From Streptomyces sp. P3 (GTDB taxonomy: Bacteria > Actinomycetota > Actinomycetes > Streptomycetales > Streptomycetaceae): 64,000 nt of DNA. Position numbers and translations under genes: made by a program. Position 1 is the first letter of the stretch. Each line of letters opens with the position of its first letter. The DNA lies in assembly GCF_003032475.1 (NCBI RefSeq), contig NZ_CP028369.1:5518001-5582000 (forward strand), written 5' to 3'. Under the pieces are notes generated by a model. The model saw only the letters and a list, made by a program, of their open reading frames with translations, was not told where the DNA came from and made no database searches. Shown one piece after another: positions 31,215 to 39,850 of this stretch.

Positions 31215-32507
31215 TCACGTCAGGGCATCGACGTGGGGGACCTGATTGAGTTCTGCCACGAGGTCGCGGTAACGGCGAAGTCCCTGCGCACCGTCCTCCT
31301 CGGCCGCCGGGTCGGGCTCGGTCACGAACCGCACCTGGGAGGCCAGCGACTGGGCCAGGTCCCGAGCGGCCTGTGCCGTCCCGGCCGTCACCACCACATA
31401 CCCGGCCCGGTCCAGCGACCAGCGGACCCGCGGGATGAGCTGGCCCACCTCGAAGTTGAGGTGGAACTCGACGACACCGGCGTGGGAGCGCGCCTCGTCG
31501 GCGCCCTCGACGGCGACCAGTCGGCCGGGCTCGGCCTCGAAGAAGACGACAGCCGCACCGCCCTTGGCCGCGGGACGCTCGATGAGCGGCTGGAGCTGAC
31601 CCGTGGCCCAGGCGAGGCCGGCCTCCTCCAGGTCGATGCCGTGGACGGCGTGCGTCATGGTGTTGATCCGGTCGCCCCCACGCCGGTTGTGGCTCTCGAC
31701 CACCCGGGGCCCGGTCGGCGTGAGCTTCAGCTCGGTGTGCGACAGACCGCTGCGGAGGCCGACCGCGTCCAGGAATTCGGACACCGTGCGGCACACCTCC
31801 TCCTCCAGGGAGGGGTCCAGCTGGGCGGGGATGACGTGTCCGAACTCGACGAAGCCGGTCCCGGTGATCTTGTCCGCGATGGCGATCGGCACATGACGGC
31901 CGTCGAAGGAGAGAGCGTCCACGCTGATCTCCGGGCCTTCGAGGTACTCCTCCAGCAGGAACTGCCTCAGGTCGAGCCCACTCAGCGCGGCGTAGGCGGA
32001 CTCGGCCGCCTCGGCGCTGTCGATCTTGTGGATACCGATGCTCGCGGAGCCGCCCAGCGGCTTGGCGATCAACGGGTATCCCTGGGCCGCACCGAACTCC
32101 CTGATGTCCTCCAGGCTCGACGCGACGGCCGCCCGCACGGTGCTGACGCCGTGCTCCGCGGTGTGCCGGCGCATGCGCCACTTGTCGGTCAGCAGCGCGA
32201 CGGTCTCGGCGGAGACACCGTTCAGGCCGAGGGCGTCGTTGAGCAGGGCGTTGGTGATGACGCCCTCCTCCTGAACGGTCACGACGGCCGAGAACGGCGT
32301 ACGGTCGTGCAGCGCGCGGACGGAGTCCACCAGCTCCCGCGGGTCGGACTGGTGCCGCAGCACCAGGCAGATCTCGTCGTGCACGGCGTCGGCGGGGAGC
32401 TTGCGGAACTCCTCGGGGGTGTACACGCAGACCACGTCCAGCTTCAGCCGCCTGGCCCGCTGGAGCATCGGGGGTTTGGGCGAGACGAGACAGACACGCG
32501 TGTTCAT
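31215..32507 (-). CDS. ATP-grasp ligase of the NRPS cluster
   Basis: The 430-residue protein has an ATP-grasp fold: YPLIAKPLGGSASIGIHKI (nucleotide loop), LLEEYLEGPEISVDALS, and the metal-binding C-terminal signature VVESHNRRGGDRI. Members of this branch form amide bonds through an acyl-phosphate, often joining two amino acids (BacD-like). The start is ATG 32507, with GAAGGA six bases upstream; ATG 32513 is an alternative with no spacing to that site. It is the last gene of the leftward arm. It may add an amino acid to the peptide or provide a dipeptide building block; the substrate is unknown. Confidence 0.85.
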   Translation of the reverse strand: MNTRVCLVSPKPPMLQRARRLKLDVVCVYTPEEFRKLPADAVHDEICLVLRHQSDPRELVDSVRALHDRTPFSAVVTVQEEGVITNALLNDALGLNGVSAETVALLTDKWRMRRHTAEHGVSTVRAAVASSLEDIREFGAAQGYPLIAKPLGGSASIGIHKIDSAEAAESAYAALSGLDLRQFLLEEYLEGPEISVDALSFDGRHVPIAIADKITGTGFVEFGHVIPAQLDPSLEEEVCRTVSEFLDAVGLRSGLSHTELKLTPTGPRVVESHNRRGGDRINTMTHAVHGIDLEEAGLAWATGQLQPLIERPAAKGGAAVVFFEAEPGRLVAVEGADEARSHAGVVEFHLNFEVGQLIPRVRWSLDRAGYVVVTAGTAQAARDLAQSLASQVRFVTEPDPAAEEDGAQGLRRYRDLVAELNQVPHVDALT

Positions 32508-32509
32508 GG

Positions 32510-33286
32510 TCATTCCTTCGTGTGGTCGGGGCGCGGAAGACGCCGCCTGGCGAGCGCCACGGCGTCCTGGGCCAGTGCCGTGGTGGGGTCGAAGACGGGG
32601 AGGTTCTCGGCCCGGTGACCGAGCACCAGGGGGAGTTCCGTGCATGCTGCGACGATCATGCCCGCTCCGGCCCCGGCGACGCTTCTGACCGCCGGGGCCA
32701 GTGCCTGCTCGGCGGCCTCCAGCTCGCCGGCCTTGATCAGTCGCACGGCCCGCATCACGGACCGCTGCTGAAGCAGCGGCGGGGGGACGACCGCGTCGAT
32801 GCCCTGCTCGCGCAGACTCTCCTGGTACAGGCCTGTCACCAGCGTGCCGGTGGTGGCGAGGAGCCCCACCCGGGAGACCGACGGCGCGGCCGCGCGCAGC
32901 CGGCGCACACTGGCGTCGATCATGCTGAGGATGGGGACGGCCGAGGCCCGCCGCAGGTCCGGGAGGAAGGCATGAGCGGTGCTGCAGGGCATGGCGATGA
33001 TCGCGGCCCCCGCGGACTGGAGCAGGTGGACCCCTTCGAGCAGGCGGGGCAGCGGGCTGGGCCCGGCCGCCAGGATGGCGTCGGTGCGGTCCGGCACGGT
33101 GGCGTCGGACCACACCAGCGTCCGCAGATGCTCCTGGTCACTGACGGCGGGCGTCTCCCGCACCAGCTTCGCGAAGAAGTCCGCCGTGGCGGCCGGCCCC
33201 ATGCCGCCGAGCACACCGACGATGCCGGACGCCGCCGGATCGGGTGCCTGCGTCGCGGTCCGGTACCCGGAGGTGGGCGCGCTCAC
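32510..33286 (-). CDS. Aspartate/glutamate racemase family protein
   Basis: The 258-residue protein begins its conserved part with IVGVLGGMGPAATADFFAKL and has both active-site cysteines, in MPCSTAHAF and AACTELPLVL. It should be a PLP-independent racemase of the Asp/Glu type, making a D-amino acid for the pathway. The start is GTG 33286, overlapping the MFS stop (GTGA). Its stop lies three bases before the ATP-grasp start. Both cysteines being present argues for true racemization rather than the one-cysteine isomerase or decarboxylase variants. Confidence 0.87.
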   Translation of the reverse strand: MSAPTSGYRTATQAPDPAASGIVGVLGGMGPAATADFFAKLVRETPAVSDQEHLRTLVWSDATVPDRTDAILAAGPSPLPRLLEGVHLLQSAGAAIIAMPCSTAHAFLPDLRRASAVPILSMIDASVRRLRAAAPSVSRVGLLATTGTLVTGLYQESLREQGIDAVVPPPLLQQRSVMRAVRLIKAGELEAAEQALAPAVRSVAGAGAGMIVAACTELPLVLGHRAENLPVFDPTTALAQDAVALARRRLPRPDHTKE

Positions 33287-34542
33287 CGCGTCGACCGCCC
33301 GTTCGCGGCGAGCGCGTCGTCCTTGAGGAGAGCCCACGGCGCGAGGCCGCCGAGCAGCACGACCACGCCGACCAGCAGCCATATGGGGGTGCCCCGGTCC
33401 ACGAGCGGCCCCACGATCAGCAGCGGCCCGACGAGGTCCTGGCCCACCCGGCCCAGGTTGTAGAAGGACAGATACCGTCCGAGCGACTCCTTCGGGGCGA
33501 GCTCGAAGGACAGCGGCGTACTCGCGATGAAGAGGCTCTCCCCGGCCGTGTGGGCGAGCATGGCGACCACGAGGACGGCGAGCGCCACCCAGGCGTCGCC
33601 CACCGCTCCGGCCCCGGCGTAGGCGAGACACGCGGCGCATACGGCGGCACCGCCGAGCGCCGACGCGCGCAGGGCGGCGGAGAAGTCGGCGAACATCCGG
33701 TTCACCGGTACCTGAGCCGCCATGGCCAGCGCGCCGTTGAGAGCGAGCAGCGCGGTGAGACTCCACTTGGGAGAGCTGGTGGCGTGGACGATCCACAGGG
33801 GCAGCACCAGGGACAGGATCGTGTTGTGCGTCTGGGCCACACCGTTGACGACCGTGATGGCCAGGTACCGCCGGTCGTGCAGGGGGGAGGCCCCGCCGCG
33901 GCGTTCCTTGTCCCGGCCGGTGGCCGCGGGCTCCGCCTCCGGGACCTGCAGCCGGGCCACGAGGAGCGCGGCGACGATGAAGGACGCGGCGTTGACCCCG
34001 ATCCCCACCAGGTACAGGGCGCTGGAGCCGGTGACGACGGGCAGGGTGGCGGCCAGCGACCCGAGGACGATCGCCCCGTTGCGCGCCGAGAACACGGTGC
34101 CCAGGATCGTCGCCCGGTCCTTGGCCTCGAACAGTCGGCCCATCAGAGCCTGGTTGATGGCAGGGCTGGCCCGGTCGGCCGTCGTCACGACGCAGGCGAG
34201 CACCACGAACAGCCAGTACTGCTCGGCGAGCAGGTACAGGCCGTAGCCCACGGCGCGTACGCCGAACAGCACGATGAGGCTCTTCTGCGGCCCGACCCGG
34301 TCCGCGAGGGCGCCGATGCGGGGGCCGAGGAAGAACGCGCAGAGGCTGCCCAGGGAGATCGCCAGGCCGACGGCGGACACGCTGAAGCCCCGGACGGTGG
34401 TGAAGAACAGGACCGAAGTCGCCGTGAAGATGCCGGTGCCGAAGGAGTCGGCGGTCACACTCGCCAGGAGCAGTCTGGTCTCACGCCGTTGCAGCAGCAG
34501 CACATCGCGCAGGCGTGCCCACAGGGCGAGGTCAGTGCTCAC
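33283..34542 (-). CDS. MFS transporter, probable exporter of the peptide product
   Basis: The protein has about 419 residues and 12 hydrophobic helices. The loop 2-3 motif reads GALADRVGPQK, and PLSFELAPKESLGRY falls in the second half. This sits in the drug/metabolite efflux part of the superfamily. GTG 34542 is preferred because the overlap with the preceding gene is then only 11 bases and GAGG is suitably placed; GTG 34557 adds five residues. The role in export or self-protection is inferred from its position inside the biosynthetic operon. Confidence 0.83.
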   Translation of the reverse strand: MSTDLALWARLRDVLLLQRRETRLLLASVTADSFGTGIFTATSVLFFTTVRGFSVSAVGLAISLGSLCAFFLGPRIGALADRVGPQKSLIVLFGVRAVGYGLYLLAEQYWLFVVLACVVTTADRASPAINQALMGRLFEAKDRATILGTVFSARNGAIVLGSLAATLPVVTGSSALYLVGIGVNAASFIVAALLVARLQVPEAEPAATGRDKERRGGASPLHDRRYLAITVVNGVAQTHNTILSLVLPLWIVHATSSPKWSLTALLALNGALAMAAQVPVNRMFADFSAALRASALGGAAVCAACLAYAGAGAVGDAWVALAVLVVAMLAHTAGESLFIASTPLSFELAPKESLGRYLSFYNLGRVGQDLVGPLLIVGPLVDRGTPIWLLVGVVVLLGGLAPWALLKDDALAANGRSTR

Positions 34543-35617
34543 TCTCGACGACCTCACGTCCGCGGCTGCCCTCGCCGGCGAGCGCGGCGATCAGTGGGAT
34601 CACCGCGGGGATCCGCTCGCTGGGCACGCCGAAGTCCAGCAGACAGGCGATGTCGTCGACACCCGCCGCCGCCACCCGGTCGGCCATGCCCCGGCAGGTG
34701 TCCGGGGAGCCGATCAGGGATCCGCCCCGGAGATAGCGTTCGTAGGTGGCGTCCAGCAACTCCTCGAGGAGGTCCTCGGGGATCTCGTCGTCGGGCAGGA
34801 CATGCCCGCCGCTGATGGTGCCGCCGCCCTGGGCGGCCCGGAGCTCCAGCTTCACCGCGGAGCGCAGATAGTCGCGGAACGGTGCGCGGCTGCGGGCCTC
34901 GGCGGCCTCCGGGTCGGCGTCCAGGTGGGTGTGCAGCATCAGGGAGACCGTCCCGGTGGCGGGGTCGAAGCCGGCGTCCGCGCGGGCCTTGCGGTAGAGG
35001 GCCACCTTCTCGGCGAGCTGGTCCAGGTTCTGGCCGATCAGGTGGGTCAGCACGTTGAGGCCGCGGGCACCGGCGTCCTGGAAGGTCCGAGGGTTCCCCG
35101 ACGAGGTGATCCAGATCGGCAGTTCCGGCTGGACGGGCTTGGGGTGCAGGCGTGCCGCGAAGGGCTGCCCGGTGCCGTTGGGGAGCTCGACGTCCTCGCC
35201 TCGCCACAGGGCGCGCACCGTGTCGATCTGCTCCAGCATGACCTGGTGCCGCGACTCGTAGGCGTCGGGGGCCAGCACGAAGTCGTTGGCGTTCCAGCCG
35301 GAGCCGAAGGAGACTGCCGCACGGCCGGACGACCAGTTGTCGACGACGGACCAGTCCTCGGCGATGCGCACCGTGTGGTGCAGCGGAGAGATGAGGCTGC
35401 CGGCCCGCAGCTGGATGTGTTCGGTCGCGGTGGCCAGCGCGGCGCTGGTGAGCGCCGGGTTGGGGAACACACTGCCGAACTGGTCGAAGTGCCGTTCGGG
35501 AGTCCACACCGCGTCCAGGCCGTGAATGTCGGCCAGACGGCTGGTCTCCAGCACCGTCCGGCAGGTCTCCTGCGGGACCGCCTCACCGGAGGCGAAGAAC
35601 ATGACGCTGAAGCGCAA
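34532..35617 (-). CDS. Luciferase-like FMN-dependent monooxygenase (NRPS/PKS-associated type)
   Basis: The 361-residue protein is a TIM-barrel LLM-class flavoenzyme with VWTPERHFDQFGSVFPNPAL, GRAAVSFGSGWNANDFVLAP and PIWITSSGNPRTFQDAG. These match the MupA/Atu3671-like group found in NRPS and PKS clusters, often acting on carrier-bound chains. The likely start is TTG 35617: AGGAGA lies seven bases before it, and the first ATG would remove conserved residues. It would hydroxylate or otherwise oxidise an intermediate with reduced FMN and oxygen. The reaction here is unknown. Confidence 0.83.
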   Translation of the reverse strand: MRFSVMFFASGEAVPQETCRTVLETSRLADIHGLDAVWTPERHFDQFGSVFPNPALTSAALATATEHIQLRAGSLISPLHHTVRIAEDWSVVDNWSSGRAAVSFGSGWNANDFVLAPDAYESRHQVMLEQIDTVRALWRGEDVELPNGTGQPFAARLHPKPVQPELPIWITSSGNPRTFQDAGARGLNVLTHLIGQNLDQLAEKVALYRKARADAGFDPATGTVSLMLHTHLDADPEAAEARSRAPFRDYLRSAVKLELRAAQGGGTISGGHVLPDDEIPEDLLEELLDATYERYLRGGSLIGSPDTCRGMADRVAAAGVDDIACLLDFGVPSERIPAVIPLIAALAGEGSRGREVVESEH

Positions 35618-35655
35618 GGGGACTCTCCTGTCTTTCGGAACGCAGAGGCGGGGGG

Positions 35656-37671
35656 TCAGACCGCGGCGGGCACGACCCGGGTCGCCGACCAGCCGTGGAC
35701 GTGGCCGTGGACCGGATGACTCGTAACGTGCTCGCCGCACTCCAGGCGGGCCGGCGCCCCGGCGACGAGCGTGTCGGTGCCGTCGCCCCCCTCCGGCCAG
35801 CGGATCTCGACGGTGTTGCGTCCGCGGCGCAGGACGTCCGGACTCACGGTGAACTCGCAGGTCGCCCACGCCGTGCCCACCTCGGCCGTGCCCACCTCGT
35901 GTCCGTTCACGGCGACCGACACCGACTCGGCGGGGACCTCGCCCGGCAGCCGCCAGGTCACTTCGAGGAGGACAGGGGCCGGTTCGTCGACGACCAGGGT
36001 GGACCGGGTGCGGGGGGAACTCGCCCGCAGGTATGCCGTCCGCGGGCCGACGCCGGCGTCGCGGCGCTCGTTGAACGTGGTGGCGAGGTTCGCGTCGGCC
36101 AGCAGGTCGGTGCCGCCGCAGTGTTCGGCGACGAGCAGGTCCTCGTAGCGCCGGCGCGCCGGGACGCCCCTGCTCTCGAGTGCGTCGAGCATGACCTCCC
36201 GCAGGCCGTGGTCCGCCAGTTTGCCGTTGAGCCGGCCGTCGCCGACCACCATGTAGCGCCTGAACGCCGGGTCCTGGGTGGAGCGCTCGTAGGAGGAGCA
36301 CATCCAGTTCGGGGCGATCCTCGTCTGGTAGTCGAGGTAGTCCTCGAACCGGTCGGCGACCGAGGCGTCGGCGTCGAGCGCTCGGTTCAGGTGATGGCGC
36401 AGCACGTCCTCGGACTGACCGTAGTGGGCGTTGTGCACGGCGGCGAGGAAATGCGCCAGGGCGAGCCGGTCGGCGGCGGCCCGGACCGGTACGCCGTCGG
36501 CGCCCGGTCGCTCGGGCAGCTCCAGAGCGGCCCCGAGGGTCTCCGCCACGGCCAGGGCCGTGACACGCAGACCGTCGTAGGTGAGATGGCAGTAGTCGAG
36601 GAAGTACCGGCGACCGGGCGCGCCGGCGTCGCCCTCCCGGAACAGCGCCGCCTGGTCGACCAGGCGGAACCCGGCCTCGACGGCCTTGCGGCGCATCACC
36701 TCCTGCACCGAAGCCAGGGTGCGCGGGGAGTGGATGGCGAAGGGGCTGACCACCGCGTCCTTGGCCGCCCGCAGCGCGGTGAGCGCCTCGTCGGGCGAGG
36801 CCGCGCAGTGTGCGGCCAGGCGGTGGGAGACAGGGCTGGAGCCGCCGTCGAGCCCGGTCATCTCGGCGATGAGCGTACGGGCGCCGGCGAGGTCGCCGTC
36901 CCGCAGAGCCCGCTCGGCCTCGTCCCGGGCACGGAGCCAGCGCCGCATCCGTCCGGCGGGCAGGGCGGGGCAGTCGAGGATCGGCTCGTCCGTCCAGTCG
37001 CCCAGGTTGAACTCCGGGACGACCAGGACGACCAGGACGTCCCCCGCGAGTTCGCGCAGCAGGTCCAGCGCGCTCGCGGCGACCTCGGTGACGAGATCCC
37101 GGAAGGACGCCGCGGCCACCGGGAAGCCGCCCTCTTCGAGCAGCAGAGCCAGTTCGTGGCGCTCGATGGGCGTCGGGTCGACGTTGTTCCAGTTGTTCCC
37201 CGCGTGCACCACGAGGGCATCGGCGCCGAGAGCGAGGGCTTCGGCGGCGGTCCTGAGGAGTTCCGTCAGGGAGCAGTTGGTGCGGGCGAGGTCGAGGATG
37301 TCCACGCCGGTGCCGTCGAGGGCGGTGTCGACGAGGCCGGCCAGCGAGTACGCCGGGTCGAAGAAGTAGCCGCGGGTCGCGGACTCCCCGAGCACCGCGA
37401 TACGGCGGTGTCCGAGGCGCAGGGGTATCTCCGGCCGGTCGGCCCAGTAGCGCCATTCGTTCTGGCGGCCGGTGTCCCGGCGCAACTGCCCGTCCGTCAG
37501 CCGCCACACGGCCACCTCGGTTCCCGACGGTGTGGGCGCGGTCAGCTCCGTCGAGCGCTCGACGGGCCGTCCCAGCACCTGCATCCGGGCCAGGGCGAGG
37601 GTTCCCTCCGGCCCGGACAGGGAGCGGCTGAGTCGCTCGGTGATGCTGTGAGTCGGATCGGTCGGCGGCAT
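35656..37671 (-). CDS. Large SGNH/GDSL-hydrolase-like protein with C-terminal beta domain
   Basis: The 671-residue protein has a GDSL-type nucleophile block (VLGESATRGYFFDP, about residues 91-104), an Asn block (VVHAGNNWNNVDP) and the C-terminal Asp-His block (LDYCHLTYDG). After this roughly 400-residue SGNH part comes a region with HNAHYGQSEDVLRHHLNRAL and a final beta-sandwich-like domain with VNGHEVGTAEVG and NTVEIRW, resembling carbohydrate-binding or sialate-esterase accessory domains. ATG 37671 follows AGGGGGAC. It may cleave or transfer an ester in the pathway. SGNH proteins of this size are unusual in NRPS clusters, and the actual role is open. Confidence 0.72.
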   Translation of the reverse strand: MPPTDPTHSITERLSRSLSGPEGTLALARMQVLGRPVERSTELTAPTPSGTEVAVWRLTDGQLRRDTGRQNEWRYWADRPEIPLRLGHRRIAVLGESATRGYFFDPAYSLAGLVDTALDGTGVDILDLARTNCSLTELLRTAAEALALGADALVVHAGNNWNNVDPTPIERHELALLLEEGGFPVAAASFRDLVTEVAASALDLLRELAGDVLVVLVVPEFNLGDWTDEPILDCPALPAGRMRRWLRARDEAERALRDGDLAGARTLIAEMTGLDGGSSPVSHRLAAHCAASPDEALTALRAAKDAVVSPFAIHSPRTLASVQEVMRRKAVEAGFRLVDQAALFREGDAGAPGRRYFLDYCHLTYDGLRVTALAVAETLGAALELPERPGADGVPVRAAADRLALAHFLAAVHNAHYGQSEDVLRHHLNRALDADASVADRFEDYLDYQTRIAPNWMCSSYERSTQDPAFRRYMVVGDGRLNGKLADHGLREVMLDALESRGVPARRRYEDLLVAEHCGGTDLLADANLATTFNERRDAGVGPRTAYLRASSPRTRSTLVVDEPAPVLLEVTWRLPGEVPAESVSVAVNGHEVGTAEVGTAWATCEFTVSPDVLRRGRNTVEIRWPEGGDGTDTLVAGAPARLECGEHVTSHPVHGHVHGWSATRVVPAAV

Positions 37672-37731
37672 CCGTTGTCCCCCTGGCAATGTGGTTCGGA
37701 CAGGGCTGCCCGGCACCCGCCTGAGTTGCCG

Positions 37732-39603
37732 TCAGGCGGAGTATGCGGGCAGATCGTAGAGGTCGAGGAGCAGGTTGAAGGTGAGTACGGTCATCAACAG
37801 GTCGGTCTCGAAGGGAACGTTGATGCGGAACCCGGGCGTGCCGTACTCACGGACGAGCCGCTCCACGCGGTCCGGATCGAAGTAGCCGTCTGCCTCGATG
37901 CGTTCGCGGGACAGCAGGGCCTCGATGGCGGGGTCGTCCTGCCGGATCAGGTGCGGGCTGCCCGGCGCGGTGAAGCCGAACTTCTCACGGTCCACGATCC
38001 GGCGCGGAATCCAGTCCCGGGCGACCTGCTTGAGGAGGTACTTCTCCTCAAGGCCCTTCAGCTTCAGCTCTGGTGGCACGGTCGCGAGGAACTCGACGAG
38101 CTCCCGGTCGAGGAACGGATGGCGGGACTCCACCGAGTTGGCGAATACCATGCGGTCGCCGTGGTCGCCGAGCAGATGGTCCGCCAGCCGGAGTTTGAGG
38201 TCGAGGTAGGAACGGCGGTGCAGATCGTGCAGGCCGGTCAGGCGCTCACGGTCGATCAACGGGTGGCCGAGGCAGTCGATCTCGTCCTGCCGCTCGCGCA
38301 CCGACGCCGAGTAGAGCCCGGCCTTCGTGGCCCGGAATCCGGCGTCGTTGCGTTCGTAGAAGAAGTTCTCGTCCCCCCAAAGGCCTTCGCGAAGCTTGGC
38401 CTCCCGCAGGTCGGTGACGCCGCCCGCGGCCTGGGTGCGCCGGACCTGGTCGAAGCGGTAGCCGATGTAGCCGCCGAACAGCTCGTCCGCGCCCTGTCCG
38501 GTGAGCACCACCTTGACCCCGGCGCCGTGCACGGCCTCGGACAGCGCGTGGGCGGCCGAGTTGAACGACTCCTTCAGCGGGCACTCGGTGTGCCGTACGA
38601 CCGCGCGCAGCCGGGAGGCGATCTCCTCGCCGTGCACGAAGCGCTCGGTGTGGCGCGTGTCGAGGACCCCGCTCATCAGCCGCTGGTAGTCGCTCTCGGA
38701 GAGTTCCCGCTCGGGGAAGGCCGCCGCGAACGACTGGATCTCGGCGTCCGGCATCAGATGCCGCATGATCGCGCCGACCAGGGAGGAGTCCAGGCCGCCG
38801 CTCAGGTAGAGGCCGACCTCCACGTCGGACTGCAGACGCTTCTCGACCGAACGGACCAGCAGGTCCTCGACCCGGCGGACGTAGTACGACTCGTCGTGGT
38901 GTTCGAAGTCGGCGTCGGCGCGCGGGTATGCGAGGTCCCAGTAAGTCCAGAGCTTGGGCCGGTCGCCGGGGCGGAACTCGACGGCGGTGCCCGGCGGCAC
39001 GCTGTGGACGCCCTCGAACATCGTCCGCGGGCTCACCAGACCGGGCAGGGTGAACACCTGGTCCAGGCCGACGAGGTCGACGCGGCGCGGCACCGCGGGA
39101 TGCTTCAGCATGGCCTTGATCTCGGAGCCGAAGATCAACTGGCCGCCCTGGTGGGCGTAGAACAGCGGCGTGACGCCGAAGTGGTCGCGGGCGCCGATGA
39201 AGAGCTGCTCGCGGTGGTCGTACAGAACGACCGCGAACTGCCCGTCGAGTCGGCTGACGAAGTCGCGGCCGAACTCCTCGTAGAGGTGCGGGATCACCTC
39301 GGTGTCGCAGCGCGTGCGCAACGTGTGGCCCCGGTCGACGAGGAGGTCACGCAGTTCGCGGTAGTTGTAGATCTCGCCGGTGGTCATGGCGACGATCTGC
39401 CGGCTCTCGTCGTACATCGGCTGGTCGCCGGCCCCGAGGTCGTTGATCGCCAGCCGGGTGAACGCGAACGCCACGGTCTCGTCGACGTGGAATCCGGTGG
39501 AGTCCGGTCCCCGGTGTCCGATGGCCGCGCTCATGGCGTCGAGCGTCTCGCGCGCCCCCCGGGAATCGGGTCGTGGCCCGACGAAGCCCGCGAGTCCACA
39601 CAC
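37732..39603 (-). CDS. Asparagine synthetase B-type amidotransferase
   Basis: The 623-residue protein begins with the N-terminal nucleophile region VCGLAGFVG, so after Met removal Cys1 is free to hydrolyse glutamine. It has AIGHRGPDSTG and the synthetase P-loop-like LYLSGGLDSSL, with the pyrophosphatase segment GQGADELFGGY. GTG 39603 is chosen because Cys must be residue 2. It should adenylate a carboxylate and amidate it with ammonia from glutamine, perhaps a carboxyl of the peptide or a precursor. The intact Cys distinguishes it from beta-lactam-synthetase-type homologues, which lack it. It is the first gene of the leftward operon. Confidence 0.9.
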   Translation of the reverse strand: MCGLAGFVGPRPDSRGARETLDAMSAAIGHRGPDSTGFHVDETVAFAFTRLAINDLGAGDQPMYDESRQIVAMTTGEIYNYRELRDLLVDRGHTLRTRCDTEVIPHLYEEFGRDFVSRLDGQFAVVLYDHREQLFIGARDHFGVTPLFYAHQGGQLIFGSEIKAMLKHPAVPRRVDLVGLDQVFTLPGLVSPRTMFEGVHSVPPGTAVEFRPGDRPKLWTYWDLAYPRADADFEHHDESYYVRRVEDLLVRSVEKRLQSDVEVGLYLSGGLDSSLVGAIMRHLMPDAEIQSFAAAFPERELSESDYQRLMSGVLDTRHTERFVHGEEIASRLRAVVRHTECPLKESFNSAAHALSEAVHGAGVKVVLTGQGADELFGGYIGYRFDQVRRTQAAGGVTDLREAKLREGLWGDENFFYERNDAGFRATKAGLYSASVRERQDEIDCLGHPLIDRERLTGLHDLHRRSYLDLKLRLADHLLGDHGDRMVFANSVESRHPFLDRELVEFLATVPPELKLKGLEEKYLLKQVARDWIPRRIVDREKFGFTAPGSPHLIRQDDPAIEALLSRERIEADGYFDPDRVERLVREYGTPGFRINVPFETDLLMTVLTFNLLLDLYDLPAYSA

Positions 39604-39850
39604 CGTCAACACCCTTTCCAGAGTCGGTACAGCTCTACGCCGACACGTCAACATCCGCCCTGGCGCGGCAGGTTGCCGCCGGGCGGGACTGAGGCAGATT
39701 ACATCACCAGTTGATCAACGCAAGGAAAGATTCCTTGACCAAATAAAGATCTTCCTAAATGGCGTCTGACGTGCCACAGTTCCGTGTCGTGCATCGCCGG
39801 GGCGATCTTGGTCCGCGCGCCGGCAGGGTATTCACGAAGGGGACAGCACC
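39604..39850. promoter_or_regulatory. Divergent control region of the NRPS cluster
   Basis: This is the only clear AT-rich tract in the cluster (about 39695-39765). It holds the perfect inverted repeat CAAGGAA-AGA-TTCCTTG at 39721-39737. TTGACC (39735-39740) overlaps its right half and could be a rightward -35, with TAAATG (39756-39761) at a short 15-base spacing. On the minus strand TTGCGT and TAATCT, 16 bases apart, are a possible leftward promoter. Binding at the palindrome could control both arms. No cluster-specific regulator gene is in the window. Confidence 0.5.

Noticed and set aside
37732..39603. A beta-lactam synthetase, which with the TauD-type enzyme would suggest a clavam-like pathway.
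   Set aside because: The N-terminal Cys needed for glutamine hydrolysis is present (CGLAGF), whereas beta-lactam synthetases lack it. The dioxygenase also fits the NRPS-associated hydroxylase group better.
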